64,000 bases of DNA. It comes from JAIBJN01 sp963839745 (GTDB taxonomy: Bacteria > Actinomycetota > Thermoleophilia > Gaiellales > Gaiellaceae). The translations under genes were made by a program, and so were the position numbers. A model generated the notes under the pieces. The model saw only the letters and a list, made by a program, of their open reading frames with translations. It ran no database searches and was not told the origin of the DNA. Below are positions 1-8,400 of the stretch, piece after piece; position 1 is the first letter of the stretch, and every line of letters begins with the position of its first letter. The stretch is from contig CAWIWC010000007.1 in the NCBI GenBank assembly GCA_963839745.1, positions 39,964 to 103,963 of the forward strand, written 5' to 3'.

Positions 1-124
1 CGGCTTCCTCGGTGGCGAGGTTGACCGTCGCGTCGACGCCGTCCAGGCGGTTCAGCGCCTTCTCGATGCGCGTCGCGCATGCGGCGCAGGTCATGCCTTC
101 GAGCTCCAGCCTGACGGTGCTCAT
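1..124 (-). CDS. copA: Copper-translocating P-type ATPase, N-terminal fragment
   Basis: This is the first 41 codons of a minus-strand gene that runs off the left edge. It starts at ATG 124 and encodes a heavy-metal-associated domain with the Cu(I)-binding motif GMTCAAC at about residues 10-16, followed by VNLATEEA. That run is typical of the first metal-binding domain of CopA-type ATPases, which export Cu(I) across the inner membrane. A free-standing CopZ chaperone would begin in a similar way and cannot be excluded because the rest is missing. A CsoR-like operator overlaps its promoter, which agrees with a copper role. Confidence 0.75.
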   Translation of the reverse strand, partial: MSTVRLELEGMTCAACATRIEKALNRLDGVDATVNLATEEA

Positions 125-133
125 CCGCTGCGA

Positions 134-154
134 ATTATACCCGCTAGGGGTATA
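134..154 (-). promoter_or_regulatory. CsoR-like copper operator overlapping a -10 box
   Basis: Positions 136-154 read TATACCCGCTAGGGGTATA, a perfect 7-bp inverted repeat around GCTAG. The arrangement ATACCC-N5-GGGTAT matches the operator class bound by the Cu(I)-sensing repressor CsoR. On the minus strand a perfect TATAAT (139-134) overlaps the inner arm. It ends only 9 nt before the ATG at 124, so the transcript would have almost no leader. The stop codon of the neighbouring phosphoesterase (144-146) lies inside the operator. Confidence 0.7.
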
Positions 155-839
155 AGAAGACCTCGTCCAGAACGCGCCCCATCGGGCCGATCGCCCGCAC
201 GCGCAGCGATGTCGGGCTCGCGAGGAGGTGCACCCACCCCCGCACCGCCAGGGCCGCACGGCGCTTCGGGAACCCGCGCGGGCAGCCGCGCAGCGGATAG
301 AGCCGTGCACCGCCTCCGCCGTGGACCACATAGGTGACCCCGTTGCGTGGTCCGAAGCGCTGGTAGTTGTGGTCGTGCCCGGAGAGGACGAGGTCGACCC
401 CGTACCGTTCGAAGACCGGCGCGAGCAGCCGCCGCATCTCTGCAACCCCGCTGTACTCGCCGCAGCTGAAGGGCGGGTGGTGGAAGGCGACGACCTTCCA
501 CGGTGCGATCGAGCCGGCCAGCGCCTGATCGAGCCAGCGCCGCTGCGAGGCGACGCTGCGGTTCGAGTTGATCAGGAAGAGCGCGACCTCCCCGACCGCG
601 CGCCGGTAGAAGTGCCCCCGGATCCCCAGGAGCTCGTGCTGGTAACGGCCGCCGTCGACCTGGACATCGTGGTTTCCGAGCGTGCCGGCGACGACGAGGC
701 CGTTCTCCGCGGCCCACCCGAACGAGTCGAGCCAGTTGCGCCGGAAGGCGCTCGGGCTCTCCGTGTAGTCGTTGTCGCCGAGCGTGACGAGCGCGTCCGC
801 CTGCGCGCCGGCGGCGAACTGCTCCATGGCCGCGCCCAT
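144..839 (-). CDS. Calcineurin-like metallophosphoesterase, probably exported
   Basis: The 231 residues from ATG 839 contain GDND, GNHD, HHPPF and GHDHNYQR, which supply most metal ligands of the purple-acid-phosphatase/calcineurin fold. The same frame continues upstream of the ATG with ILAIGDFGVGG, the first metal-binding motif, preceded by a hydrophobic signal-peptide-like run (AAAFALALLPVAAGA). The true protein is therefore longer, to about position 975. No ATG, GTG or TTG occurs in frame between the phoU stop and GDFG, so the real start is unresolved. It probably hydrolyses phosphomonoesters or diesters outside the cell. It lies directly downstream of phoU on the same strand, which suits a role in phosphate scavenging. 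Confidence 0.8.
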   Translation of the reverse strand: MGAAMEQFAAGAQADALVTLGDNDYTESPSAFRRNWLDSFGWAAENGLVVAGTLGNHDVQVDGGRYQHELLGIRGHFYRRAVGEVALFLINSNRSVASQRRWLDQALAGSIAPWKVVAFHHPPFSCGEYSGVAEMRRLLAPVFERYGVDLVLSGHDHNYQRFGPRNGVTYVVHGGGGARLYPLRGCPRGFPKRRAALAVRGWVHLLASPTSLRVRAIGPMGRVLDEVFLYP

Positions 840-1031
840 GCGGCGCTCGGCAGCCCCGCCGACCCCGAAGTCGCCGATCGCGAGGATGCCTGTCTCCGCC
901 CCAGCCGCAACGGGAAGGAGGGCGAGTGCAAACGCGGCGGCCCCGGCTGCAAGGTGTCTATGCGGTGTCCGGATGGTGAACCTGTACCATGCCGCCCGCG
1001 TTGATCGGACGCGTCGCGCGCTCGCCGGCGA

Positions 1032-1727
1032 CTAGCCCAGGTCGCGGGGCGTCGTGCCGGGGTCGTGCGATGCGTCGGTGAACTCGCGGAACTCGCCGCT
1101 TACCAGGAAGGCGGTCTGCTCGCCGATGTCGACTGCGTGGTCGCCGATCCGCTCGAGGCACCGCGAGACGATGATCATGCGGAGGCCCCACTCGCGGAGG
1201 GCGAGGTCGCTCCCCAGCGAGAGGACGTGCCCGACGACGCGGCGGTTGGCCCGGTCGATCAGCTCGTCCAGGTCGACCAGCGACTCGGCCCGCTGCGCAT
1301 TGCGGTCGCGGAATGAGTCGAGCGCGACGCGGATCATCTCCTCGGCCCGCGTTCCCATCTCTTCGAAGCCCTCGAGGATGGTGTCGTCGTGCGGCACGTC
1401 CTTCACGAGCTTCGTCAGCTTGGCGATCGTGACGCAGTAGTCCGCCATCCGCTCCAGGTGCAGGTTGTTGTGGAGGATCGCGAGCACGAGGCGCAGGTCG
1501 ACGGCGACCGGCGTCTGCCGAGCGCGAGCAGCGACTCGAATGCCTTCCTCGATTGCGAGATAGGACTGGTCGATCTCGTCGTCGAAGGCGATGACCTCGT
1601 CGGCGAGCTCCACGTCCGACTGCTCGAGCGCGTTGAGGCACCCGCGCAATGCGCGCAGGACGAGCGCTCCTTCTTCCTGGAGGGCGGCCTCGAGCTGGTC
1701 GAGCTCCTCCTGAAGGGTGACCCTCAT
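1032..1727 (-). CDS. phoU: Phosphate transport regulator PhoU
   Basis: The 231-residue all-helical protein has two PhoU repeats, with the characteristic ERMADYCVTIAKL and ERIGDHAVDIGEQ motifs (about residues 95 and 190) that bind metal and contact PstB and PhoR. PhoU couples the state of the Pst transporter to the PhoR kinase and keeps the regulon off when phosphate is plentiful. Its ATG overlaps the pstB stop codon (ATGA), so translation is probably coupled. It is the last gene of the pstSCAB-phoU run, apart from a possible read-through into the phosphoesterase. Confidence 0.95.
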   Translation of the reverse strand: MRVTLQEELDQLEAALQEEGALVLRALRGCLNALEQSDVELADEVIAFDDEIDQSYLAIEEGIRVAARARQTPVAVDLRLVLAILHNNLHLERMADYCVTIAKLTKLVKDVPHDDTILEGFEEMGTRAEEMIRVALDSFRDRNAQRAESLVDLDELIDRANRRVVGHVLSLGSDLALREWGLRMIIVSRCLERIGDHAVDIGEQTAFLVSGEFREFTDASHDPGTTPRDLG

Positions 1728-2602
1728 CCGAATCGCCCCGTCACGTAGTCCTCCGTCCGCTTGTCGTTCGGGTTCGTGAAGATCGTGGGCGTCTCGTCGT
1801 ACTCGACGAGGATCCCCGTGCGGTGATCCTTCTCCTCGTCGACCTCGACGCTGAAGAACGCCGTCATGTCGGCGACGCGGGCGGCCTGCTGCATGTTGTG
1901 CGTGACGATCACGATCGTGTACTCGCGCTTGAGCTGGTGCATCAGGTCCTCGATCGCCGTGGTCGAGATCGGGTCGAGGGCGGAGGCCGGCTCGTCCATC
2001 AGGAGCACGTCCGGCTCGACCGCGAGGCAGCGGGCGATGCAGAGGCGCTGCTGCTGGCCGCCCGAGAGGCTGTAGGCGCTCGACTTGAGGCGGTTCTTGA
2101 CCTCGTCCCAGAGCGCGGCGTTTCGCAGCGCGCGCTCGACGCGGTCGTCGAGATCCTTCTTCCAGCCCAGCACGCGCGGGCCGAACGCGATGTTGTCGTA
2201 GATCGACTTCGGGAACGGGTTCGGCTTCTGGAAGACCATCCCGATCCGCTTGCGAACCTCGACCGAGTCGACCTCCGAGCCGTAGAGGTCGGTGCCGTGA
2301 TAGAGGATCTTCCCGTCCACGGACGCCGTCGGGATGAGGTCGTTCATGCGGTTGAAGCAGCGGATGAACGTGCTCTTGCCGCAGCCCGAGGGCCCGATGA
2401 ACGCCGTGACAAAGTTCTTGTAGATCTCGAGCGAGACGTTCTTCAGCGCGGGCACGTCCGAGTACGAGACCGTGAGGCCGGCCACGTCGAAGAGGACGTC
2501 GCGGCGGGTCGAGGACACCGCCTCGCGGCGCTCGGTGAGGATTTTCTCGTCCATGCCGGCGATTCTCGCAGGTGCGGCCGGTGCGCTTTCCATGTCGGGC
2601 AT
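1724..2602 (-). CDS. pstB: Phosphate ABC transporter ATP-binding protein PstB
   Basis: This 292-residue ATPase energises high-affinity phosphate import. It has a Walker A motif (GPSGCGKST), the signature LSGGQQQR, Walker B (VLLMDEP) and a later switch histidine. The chosen start, ATG 2602, forms a TGATG overlap with the pstA stop and has AGAGAAG at good spacing. ATG 2608 would place the ribosome site too close, and ATG 2554 (MDEKIL) would shorten the protein. It sits between pstA and phoU in one transcription unit. Confidence 0.95.
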   Translation of the reverse strand: MPDMESAPAAPARIAGMDEKILTERREAVSSTRRDVLFDVAGLTVSYSDVPALKNVSLEIYKNFVTAFIGPSGCGKSTFIRCFNRMNDLIPTASVDGKILYHGTDLYGSEVDSVEVRKRIGMVFQKPNPFPKSIYDNIAFGPRVLGWKKDLDDRVERALRNAALWDEVKNRLKSSAYSLSGGQQQRLCIARCLAVEPDVLLMDEPASALDPISTTAIEDLMHQLKREYTIVIVTHNMQQAARVADMTAFFSVEVDEEKDHRTGILVEYDETPTIFTNPNDKRTEDYVTGRFG

Positions 2603-3480
2603 CACCATCTTCTCTGGTAGCGGTTGCGGAGCCAGATCGCGAACGCATTCATCGTCAGCAGGATCGCGAGGAGCACCATGATCCCCGCAGCGGCGAGGTA
2701 CCTGAACTCCTCCTGCGGCCGCGCGATCCACTGGTAGATCTGCACGGGCAGCGCCGTGAACGACCCCATCAGGCTCGGGTTCACGGTCACGTACGTGAGG
2801 GCGCCGACGAGGAGCAGCGGCGCCGTCTCACCGATCGCGCGGGCGAGGGCCAGGATCGAGCCAGTGGCGATGCCGGGGATCGCGGCCGGGAGAACCTGGC
2901 GCGAGACGACCTGCCACTGGGTCGCGCCGAGGGCGTACGCGCCCTGGCGGATCGAGTCGGGCACCGCGCGGATGGCCTCGCGGGCCGCGACGATCACGGT
3001 CGGGAGCACGAGGAGCGTCAGGATCAGCGCCCCGGCGAGCAGCACACGCCCGAGTCCCAGGCCGCGGACGAGGAACGCGAGCCCCAGGATCCCGTAGACG
3101 ATCGAGGGGACCGCGGCGAGGTTCTGGATGTTGAGCTCGAGCAGGCGGTTGTACCAGCGCTCACGGTCCGCGTACTCCTCGAGGTAGATCGCCGTCCCGA
3201 CGCCGATGGGCACCACGAAGATGAGCAGGAGCACCATCAGGTAGATCGTCCCCAGGATCGCCGGCTTGGCGCCCGCCTCCTGCGGGTTCGTCGGGTTGTT
3301 GGGCTCCGTGAAGAAGAGCGGGTCGAGGTAGCCGATCCCCTTCTGCACGACGTCCACGACGAGCGTGAAGAGCAGGATGAACCCGACCGCCACCGAGATG
3401 AGCAGCAGGATGTAGAAGAGCGTCCCGCGCACCTTGTCGCCGCGCGGCCGCCGGCCGATGGGGGAGGAGACGGCGCTCAT
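2602..3480 (-). CDS. pstA: Phosphate ABC transporter permease PstA
   Basis: This is a 292-residue inner-membrane permease with about six membrane segments. The conserved EAA loop reads ALGATQWQVVSRQVLPAAIPGI, followed by ARAIGETAPLLLVGA. It forms the phosphate channel with PstC. The start at ATG 3480 (MSAVSSPIGRR) is preferred because everything upstream is repeat-rich intergenic DNA, although the frame stays open to 3669. The unusually long 185-bp gap before it separates it from pstC. Confidence 0.93.
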   Translation of the reverse strand: MSAVSSPIGRRPRGDKVRGTLFYILLLISVAVGFILLFTLVVDVVQKGIGYLDPLFFTEPNNPTNPQEAGAKPAILGTIYLMVLLLIFVVPIGVGTAIYLEEYADRERWYNRLLELNIQNLAAVPSIVYGILGLAFLVRGLGLGRVLLAGALILTLLVLPTVIVAAREAIRAVPDSIRQGAYALGATQWQVVSRQVLPAAIPGIATGSILALARAIGETAPLLLVGALTYVTVNPSLMGSFTALPVQIYQWIARPQEEFRYLAAAGIMVLLAILLTMNAFAIWLRNRYQRRW

Positions 3481-3532
3481 CGGCCGGTCTCCGGCCGAGG
3501 TGGAGGGAGTGTGAGGGAACCGGGAGGTTCTC

Positions 3533-3637
3533 CATGGGGGAACCCCTGGTTCCCCCATGAACCCCCTCCTCAGAAGGTCTGAAGAAGGGGGCACGCGGGG
3601 GAAACATGGTTCCCGCGCTGGAAACATGGTTTCCCCC
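3533..3637. repeat. Palindromic repeat cluster between pstC and pstA
   Basis: The gap holds a perfect 12-bp inverted repeat, CATGGGGGAACC / GGTTCCCCCATG (3533-3544, 3548-3559, 3-nt loop). A second inverted repeat, GGGGGAAAC / GTTTCCCCC (3597-3605, 3629-3637), follows. Inside the second lies a direct repeat of GGAAACATGGTT at 3600 and 3620. All units share a GGRAACC-like core. It may form an RNA structure that tunes expression between the two permease genes, or it may be a copy of a dispersed palindromic element. Nothing here looks coding. Confidence 0.75.
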
Positions 3638-3665
3638 ACGCGAGCGAGCCGGAGGCGAGCGACCC

Positions 3666-4598
3666 TCACTCGTAGATCTCCCGGTACTTCCGGACGAGCC
3701 GGATCGAGAGGATGTTCATGGCGAACGTGATCACGAAGAGCGTCAGCCCGACCGCGAAGATCGTCTTGTACTCGAGCGACCCGGTCGGCACGTCGCCGAG
3801 CCCCGTCGCGCCGATGAAGGCGGTCATCGTCTGGGCCGGCTCGCGCGGGTCGTACGTGATCTGCGCGATCCCGCCGGCGGCGATGAGGACGATCATGGTC
3901 TCCCCGATCGCGCGGGAGATCGCCAGGATGTAGCTGGCGACGATCCCGGACACCGCTGCCGGGATGACGATGCGCGTGGCCACCTGGAGCTTCGAGGCGC
4001 CGAGGCCGAAGGCGCCGTCCCTGAGCTCCCGGGGCACGGCGGCCATCGCGTCCTCGGAGATGGAGGCCACGGTCGGGATGAGCATCACGCCCATCACGAG
4101 GCCGGCGGCGAGGACGTTGAAGATCCCCACCCCGACCCCGAGATCCTGGAGCAGGGGGGTGAAGAACGTCAGGGCGAAGAAGCCGAAGACGACGGTCGGG
4201 ATGCCCGCGAGCACCTCGAGCGCCGGCTTGAGCGTGTTGCGGACCCGAGGTCGCGCGTACTCGCTCAGGTAGACGGCGGCGCCGAGCCCGAGCGGCAGGG
4301 CGACGACGCAGGCCCAGAAGGTCACGGCGAGCGTGCCGACGAGCAGCGGGCGGACGCCGAACGAAGCAGGCTCGAAGAGCGGCGCCCAGCGCTCGCCGGA
4401 GAAGAAGTCGACGATCGAGACCTCGCGGAAGAACTCGATCGACGGCTCGAGCAGGGCGATGATGATCCCGATCGTCGTCGCCACGGAGACCAGTGCGCAG
4501 AGGGCGAGGAGCCCTTTGACGACATCCTCGCCCCAGCGTCGGCCTTCGGCGCGCAGCCGGATCGGCTGCGCGCCTGCGGTCGTGTCCTGCGTCGCCAC
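3666..4598 (-). CDS. pstC: Phosphate ABC transporter permease PstC
   Basis: The 310-residue permease starts at GTG 4598, 4 nt after the pstS stop. It has an N-terminal membrane segment near residues 28-50, a periplasmic loop, and the EAA loop GASKLQVATRIVIPAAVSGI followed by SRAIGETMIVLIAAGG. It pairs with PstA to form the transport channel. Its length and motif order match the family. Confidence 0.95.
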   Translation of the reverse strand: MATQDTTAGAQPIRLRAEGRRWGEDVVKGLLALCALVSVATTIGIIIALLEPSIEFFREVSIVDFFSGERWAPLFEPASFGVRPLLVGTLAVTFWACVVALPLGLGAAVYLSEYARPRVRNTLKPALEVLAGIPTVVFGFFALTFFTPLLQDLGVGVGIFNVLAAGLVMGVMLIPTVASISEDAMAAVPRELRDGAFGLGASKLQVATRIVIPAAVSGIVASYILAISRAIGETMIVLIAAGGIAQITYDPREPAQTMTAFIGATGLGDVPTGSLEYKTIFAVGLTLFVITFAMNILSIRLVRKYREIYE

Positions 4599-4602
4599 TC
4601 GG

Positions 4603-5616
4603 TTAGGTTCCCCCGGCCGCCTCGAGCGCCGAGAGGTTCGTGTCCACCTGGTCGTCGGGCACCGGGATGAACAGCGCGTCCTCGGCGAGCTGGATCGAGT
4701 TGGTCAGGAAGTACTCGACGAAGGCGTAGACCTCGGGCTTCGCGAGCGACTCGTTCTTCACGTAGATGAAGAGCGGCCGCGAGAGCGGCGCGTAGCTCCC
4801 GTCGCGGGCCGTGTCCACGCTCGGGGCGACGCAGCCGTCGCCGCCGTCGATCTCGAGGGCCTTGAGCGTGTCCTGGTTCTGCTCGTAGTAGGTGTAGCCG
4901 AAGTAGCCCAGTCCGCCCGGGTCGCCGGCGACGGCCTGGACGATCACGTTGTCGTCCTCGCTCGGCGTGTAGTCGGCGCGGCTCGCGCCCTCCTCGCCGT
5001 TGATCTCGTCGGTGAAGTAGTCGAACGTGCCGGAGTCGGTGCCGGGGCCCGCGAGCGCGAGCGCCTGGTCGGGGAAGCTCGGGTCGATCTGGTTCCAGTT
5101 CGTGATCTTGCCCTCGGCCGCCGGCTCCCAGACCTTCTTGAGCTGGTCGGTCGTCAGGCAGGTGGCCCAGTCGTTCTCGGAGTTGACGACGACCGTGAGC
5201 GCGTCGACGCCGACCTGGAACTCGGTGTACTCGATGCCGGCCTCCTCGCAGACCGGGACCTCTTCCTCCTCGTCGATGCCGCGGGAGGCGTTGGAGATGT
5301 CGGTCTCGCCCGCGCAGAAGCGCTCGAAGCCGCCGCCCGTCCCGGACGTGCCGACCTCGATGTTGACGCCGGACTGCTCCTCGCGGAAGGCGGCGGCAGC
5401 GGCCGTCGTCAGTGGCCCGACCGTGCTCGAACCGTCGATAATGATGTTCCCGGAAAGCTCCTCAGCGGCGCCTCGCCGGTGGTCTCCTCGATGGCGGCGC
5501 CTCGGCTCGTCGCCGTCGTCCTCCGAATCCTCGCGACCGCACCCGACAGCGCCGAGCGCCAGGGCCGCGAGCGCCAGCAGAAGGAGGACAATCCTCGGGA
5601 CAGGACGAATTCTCAC
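4603..5616 (-). CDS. pstS: Phosphate-binding lipoprotein PstS
   Basis: This is the surface-anchored receptor that captures phosphate for PstCAB. GTG 5616 is chosen because AGGAG lies 4 nt upstream. It yields a signal peptide ending in the lipobox LGAVGC, with the lipid-modified Cys at about residue 27. Ligand motifs DGSSTVGPL, TSGTGGGFERFCAGETDIS and GTDSGTFDYF are present. The linker between the Cys and the domain looks odd (EPRRRHRGDHRRGAAEEL). The alternative frame gives an acidic linker AAIEETTGEAP, which suggests two compensating indels near 5465-5505. A three-unit PHO box lies 70 bp upstream. Confidence 0.95.
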   Translation of the reverse strand: MRIRPVPRIVLLLLALAALALGAVGCGREDSEDDGDEPRRRHRGDHRRGAAEELSGNIIIDGSSTVGPLTTAAAAAFREEQSGVNIEVGTSGTGGGFERFCAGETDISNASRGIDEEEEVPVCEEAGIEYTEFQVGVDALTVVVNSENDWATCLTTDQLKKVWEPAAEGKITNWNQIDPSFPDQALALAGPGTDSGTFDYFTDEINGEEGASRADYTPSEDDNVIVQAVAGDPGGLGYFGYTYYEQNQDTLKALEIDGGDGCVAPSVDTARDGSYAPLSRPLFIYVKNESLAKPEVYAFVEYFLTNSIQLAEDALFIPVPDDQVDTNLSALEAAGGT

Positions 5617-5685
5617 CGTTCTCCTTTCGCGTCGTGTCATCGAGGCGAGTGTCGCCCTGTGCCTTCGCCTGGTGGGCTGAAAGGC

Positions 5686-5713
5686 TGTGAACGAGTGGTG
5701 AAGAGGTGGTGAA
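5686..5713 (-). promoter_or_regulatory. PHO box upstream of pstS
   Basis: On the minus strand three hexamers, TTCACC (5713-5708), TTCACC (5702-5697) and TTCACA (5691-5686), are spaced exactly 11 bp apart. This is the architecture of actinobacterial PhoP/PhoB operators (tandem 11-nt GTTCACC units). It lies between the divergent pstS and alcohol dehydrogenase genes and most likely drives pstSCAB-phoU under phosphate limitation. Confidence 0.88.
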
Positions 5714-5758
5714 CCACCGCGTCTGAACCCGCGTAACCCGTAGGGTCCGCGCGGGCAG

Positions 5759-6722
5759 ATGAAGGCAATCGTCCAGGACAGGTACGGGCCACCGGAGGTG
5801 CTCGAGCTCAGGGACGTCGAGCGTCCGGCGGTCGGCGACGGCGATGTCCTGGTGCGCGTCCGAGCCGCCTCCGTCAATCCTCAGGACTGGCACCTCATGC
5901 GTGCCAGCCCCTTCGTCGTCCGCGCGACGGGGACCGGCCTGCGAGCCCCGACGAATCCGATCAGGGGAACGGACGCGGCCGGGGAAGTCGAGGCCGTCGG
6001 CAAGGACGTGACACGGCTCAGACCGGGCGACGAGGTCTTCGGCTGGTGTCAAGGCGCGTTCGCGGAGTACGTCTGTGCCGACGAGAGCCACTTCGTGCCG
6101 AAGCCTGCGGACCTCTCCTTCGAGAGCGCCGCCGCCCTTCCCCTGGCCGGGTGTACCGCGCTCCAGGGACTGCGCGACACGGGCGCCGTGGAGCCGGGCC
6201 AGCACGTCCTGATCATCGGGGCGGGCGGAGGCGTGGGCACGTTTGCCGTGCAGATCGCCAAGGAGCTCGGGTGCCGTGTCACCGGTGTCTGCAGCACGGC
6301 GAAGCTGGATCTCGTCCGCTCGCTCGGCGCCGACCACGCCATCGACTACACGCCGCGAGGACTTCACGCGCGGAGAGCAGCGGTACGACCTGATCCTCCA
6401 GCTGGCGGGAACCGCCTCGCCCTCAGCCTGCCGGCGCGCGCTCACCCCGACCGGGACGCTGGCGCTGAGCAGCGGAGAGGGCCGGTTCGCGGGAATCGAT
6501 CGCGTCCTGCGCGCGCTTGTGTCGTCACCGCTCGTGCGCCAGCGGCTCCGCCCGTTCCTCACGAAGGAGACCAACGAGGACCTCGTGACCCTGGCGGAGC
6601 TCGTCGAAGCCGGCAAGGTCACGCCGGTCATCGACAGGACCTATCCGCTGAGCGGCGTCCCCGATGCGATCGCGTACCTGGAGGAGGGGCACGCCCGAGG
6701 GAAGGTCGTGATCACGGTCTGA
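5759..6722 (+). pseudogene. Zinc-independent MDR/quinone oxidoreductase, frameshifted
   Basis: The N-terminal part (ATG 5759 to about 6355) shows the GroES-like domain and the Rossmann motif GAGGGVGTFAVQIAKE of NAD(P)-dependent medium-chain reductases. After HAIDYT the frame breaks, and the rest (EDFTRGEQRYDLILQLAG to VVITV) continues one frame over to the stop at 6720-6722. Removing one C from ACGCCGCG near 6351-6356 restores a full protein of about 320 residues. The substrate is unknown. It is either a recent pseudogene or an assembly indel. It is divergent from pstS and could share the PHO box region. Confidence 0.8.
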
Positions 6723-6742
6723 GGCGGGGCTAGACGGCGCCG

Positions 6743-8377
6743 CTAGCGGAAACGCGAGCCTCGGAGCGGGAGCTCGGCGAGGGGCCGCGTGTTGACGATG
6801 TCGGCGGCGGTCGCCCAGCCCCGGCGAGCCGTGGCGATCGCGAGGCGCATGTTCCCGAGGCCGCGGACCGAGTGCGCGTCCGTCGAAGCGACGATGGGGA
6901 CGCCGGCCTCGATCGCGAGGCGAACCTGGGGCCCGGCGAGGTCGAGGCGGTCGGGAAGGCCGTTGGTCTCCAGCGCGACGCCGGTCTCGAGCGCGGTCTC
7001 GATCACCGCCTCGAGGTCGAGCGCGTTGGGAGGGCGGCGGTTGATCATCCGTCCGTGCGGGTGGCTGAGGCAGGTCACCGCCGGATGGCGCATGGCCTCG
7101 GTGACCTTCCGCGTCAGCGGGCCGCGCGCTTCGCGCTGTCCTGCGTGGAGGCTGAGCTGCACCCAGTCGAGCTCGGCGAGGACGTCGTCCGGCAGGTCGA
7201 GGCTTCCGTCGCTGCGGATGTCGACCTCGGTCCCGCGCAGGACCCGGAACGGCGCCAGCTGTTCGTTGGCGGCCGCGATCTCCTCGGCCTGGCGGCGAAG
7301 ATCGTCGGCGTCGAGGCCCGGCACGACCCGGACATTGGGCGTGTGGTCGCAGATCGCGAGGTACTCGTAGCCGAGGTCTCTCGCGGCGGTAGCCATCTCG
7401 ATCACGGACTCCTTCCCGTCCGACCACGTCGTGTGGCAGTGCAGGTCGCCGCGCACGTCATCGAGCTCGACGAGCGTCGGAGGCTCCCCGCGAAACGGCT
7501 CCTCGCGCAGCTCGGGCGGGCACCAGGGCAGGCCGAGGGCCGCGTACGCGGCCGTCTCGTCCGCGGTCGCCGGGAGCGGGCCGAGGGCTTCGACGTAGGC
7601 CCGGCTGCCGGTCGCGAGCAGGAGCTCCGTCCCGAAGCGGTCCGGCTCGGCGACGACCAGCTCGAGCGGGACGCCGTCGACGGTGACGCCGAGCGCGCGC
7701 CGCGCTTCCCGCTCCACCACGGCCACGATCGCGGGAAGGCTCTCGAACCGCTCCAGGACCGGGCCGGGCTCGTCCGCTGCGACGACGACCGCGAGGTCGA
7801 ACGAGACGTCCGCCCAGCGGCGCGGGTCGCCGGCCACCTCGCCGCCGAGCACCGCTGCCACCTCCTCGGTCACGGCGCGGGCCCGGTTGAGCGTGAGGCC
7901 CTGCCGGGGCGTCGCCGGATCCCGGTCCAGGCGCTCCAGGATCTGACGCTCGGTGTGCGGGCCGATGCCGGGCACCTCCTGCAGGCGCCCCTCGCGGGCC
8001 GCGGCGTGGAGCTCCTCGACCGTCCGCACGCCGAGCACGCGCCCGATCTCGAGCATCCGCTTCGTGGAGATGCCGACGAGCCGCCCGAGGCCGACGAGCT
8101 CAGGCCGGACATCCCGCTCGAGCTCGTCCAGCTCGGCGATCGTCCCGGTCTCCACGAGCTCGCTCAGCCGCCGCGCGATGCCCGGCCCGATCCCGCGCAG
8201 CTCCTGGGCTCGCCCTGCGCGCGCCAGCTCCGCGACGGGCGCGGGCGTCTCCCGGATCGTCTCCGCCGCGCGACGGTAGGCGCGGGAGGTGTAGCGCTCG
8301 GAACCGGCCAGCTCGAGGAGCACGGCGAAGGCGTCGAGCCGCTGCGCGATCTCCTCGTTGCCGAGCGGGGGAGTCAC
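6743..8377 (-). CDS. polX: PolX-family protein with PHP domain; polymerase site altered
   Basis: The 544-residue protein (GTG start) has the bacterial PolX layout: helix-hairpin-helix repeats (LRGIGPGIARRL, VPGIGPHTERQIL), a nucleotidyltransferase domain around residues 170-290, and a C-terminal PHP domain. The PHP motifs DLHCHTTWSDG, CDHTPN, GTEVDI, SHPHGR and STDAHS look intact, so a metal-dependent 3'-5' exonuclease or phosphoesterase activity is likely. Against the usual PolX pattern, the DxD pair reads DLA and the third catalytic Asp reads Glu (PLELVV). DNA synthesis is therefore doubtful. It converges with the oxidoreductase and is divergent from the coiled-coil gene. Confidence 0.88.
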   Translation of the reverse strand: MTPPLGNEEIAQRLDAFAVLLELAGSERYTSRAYRRAAETIRETPAPVAELARAGRAQELRGIGPGIARRLSELVETGTIAELDELERDVRPELVGLGRLVGISTKRMLEIGRVLGVRTVEELHAAAREGRLQEVPGIGPHTERQILERLDRDPATPRQGLTLNRARAVTEEVAAVLGGEVAGDPRRWADVSFDLAVVVAADEPGPVLERFESLPAIVAVVEREARRALGVTVDGVPLELVVAEPDRFGTELLLATGSRAYVEALGPLPATADETAAYAALGLPWCPPELREEPFRGEPPTLVELDDVRGDLHCHTTWSDGKESVIEMATAARDLGYEYLAICDHTPNVRVVPGLDADDLRRQAEEIAAANEQLAPFRVLRGTEVDIRSDGSLDLPDDVLAELDWVQLSLHAGQREARGPLTRKVTEAMRHPAVTCLSHPHGRMINRRPPNALDLEAVIETALETGVALETNGLPDRLDLAGPQVRLAIEAGVPIVASTDAHSVRGLGNMRLAIATARRGWATAADIVNTRPLAELPLRGSRFR

Positions 8378-8400
8378 GTTGCGACTACTGTGCCAGCGCG

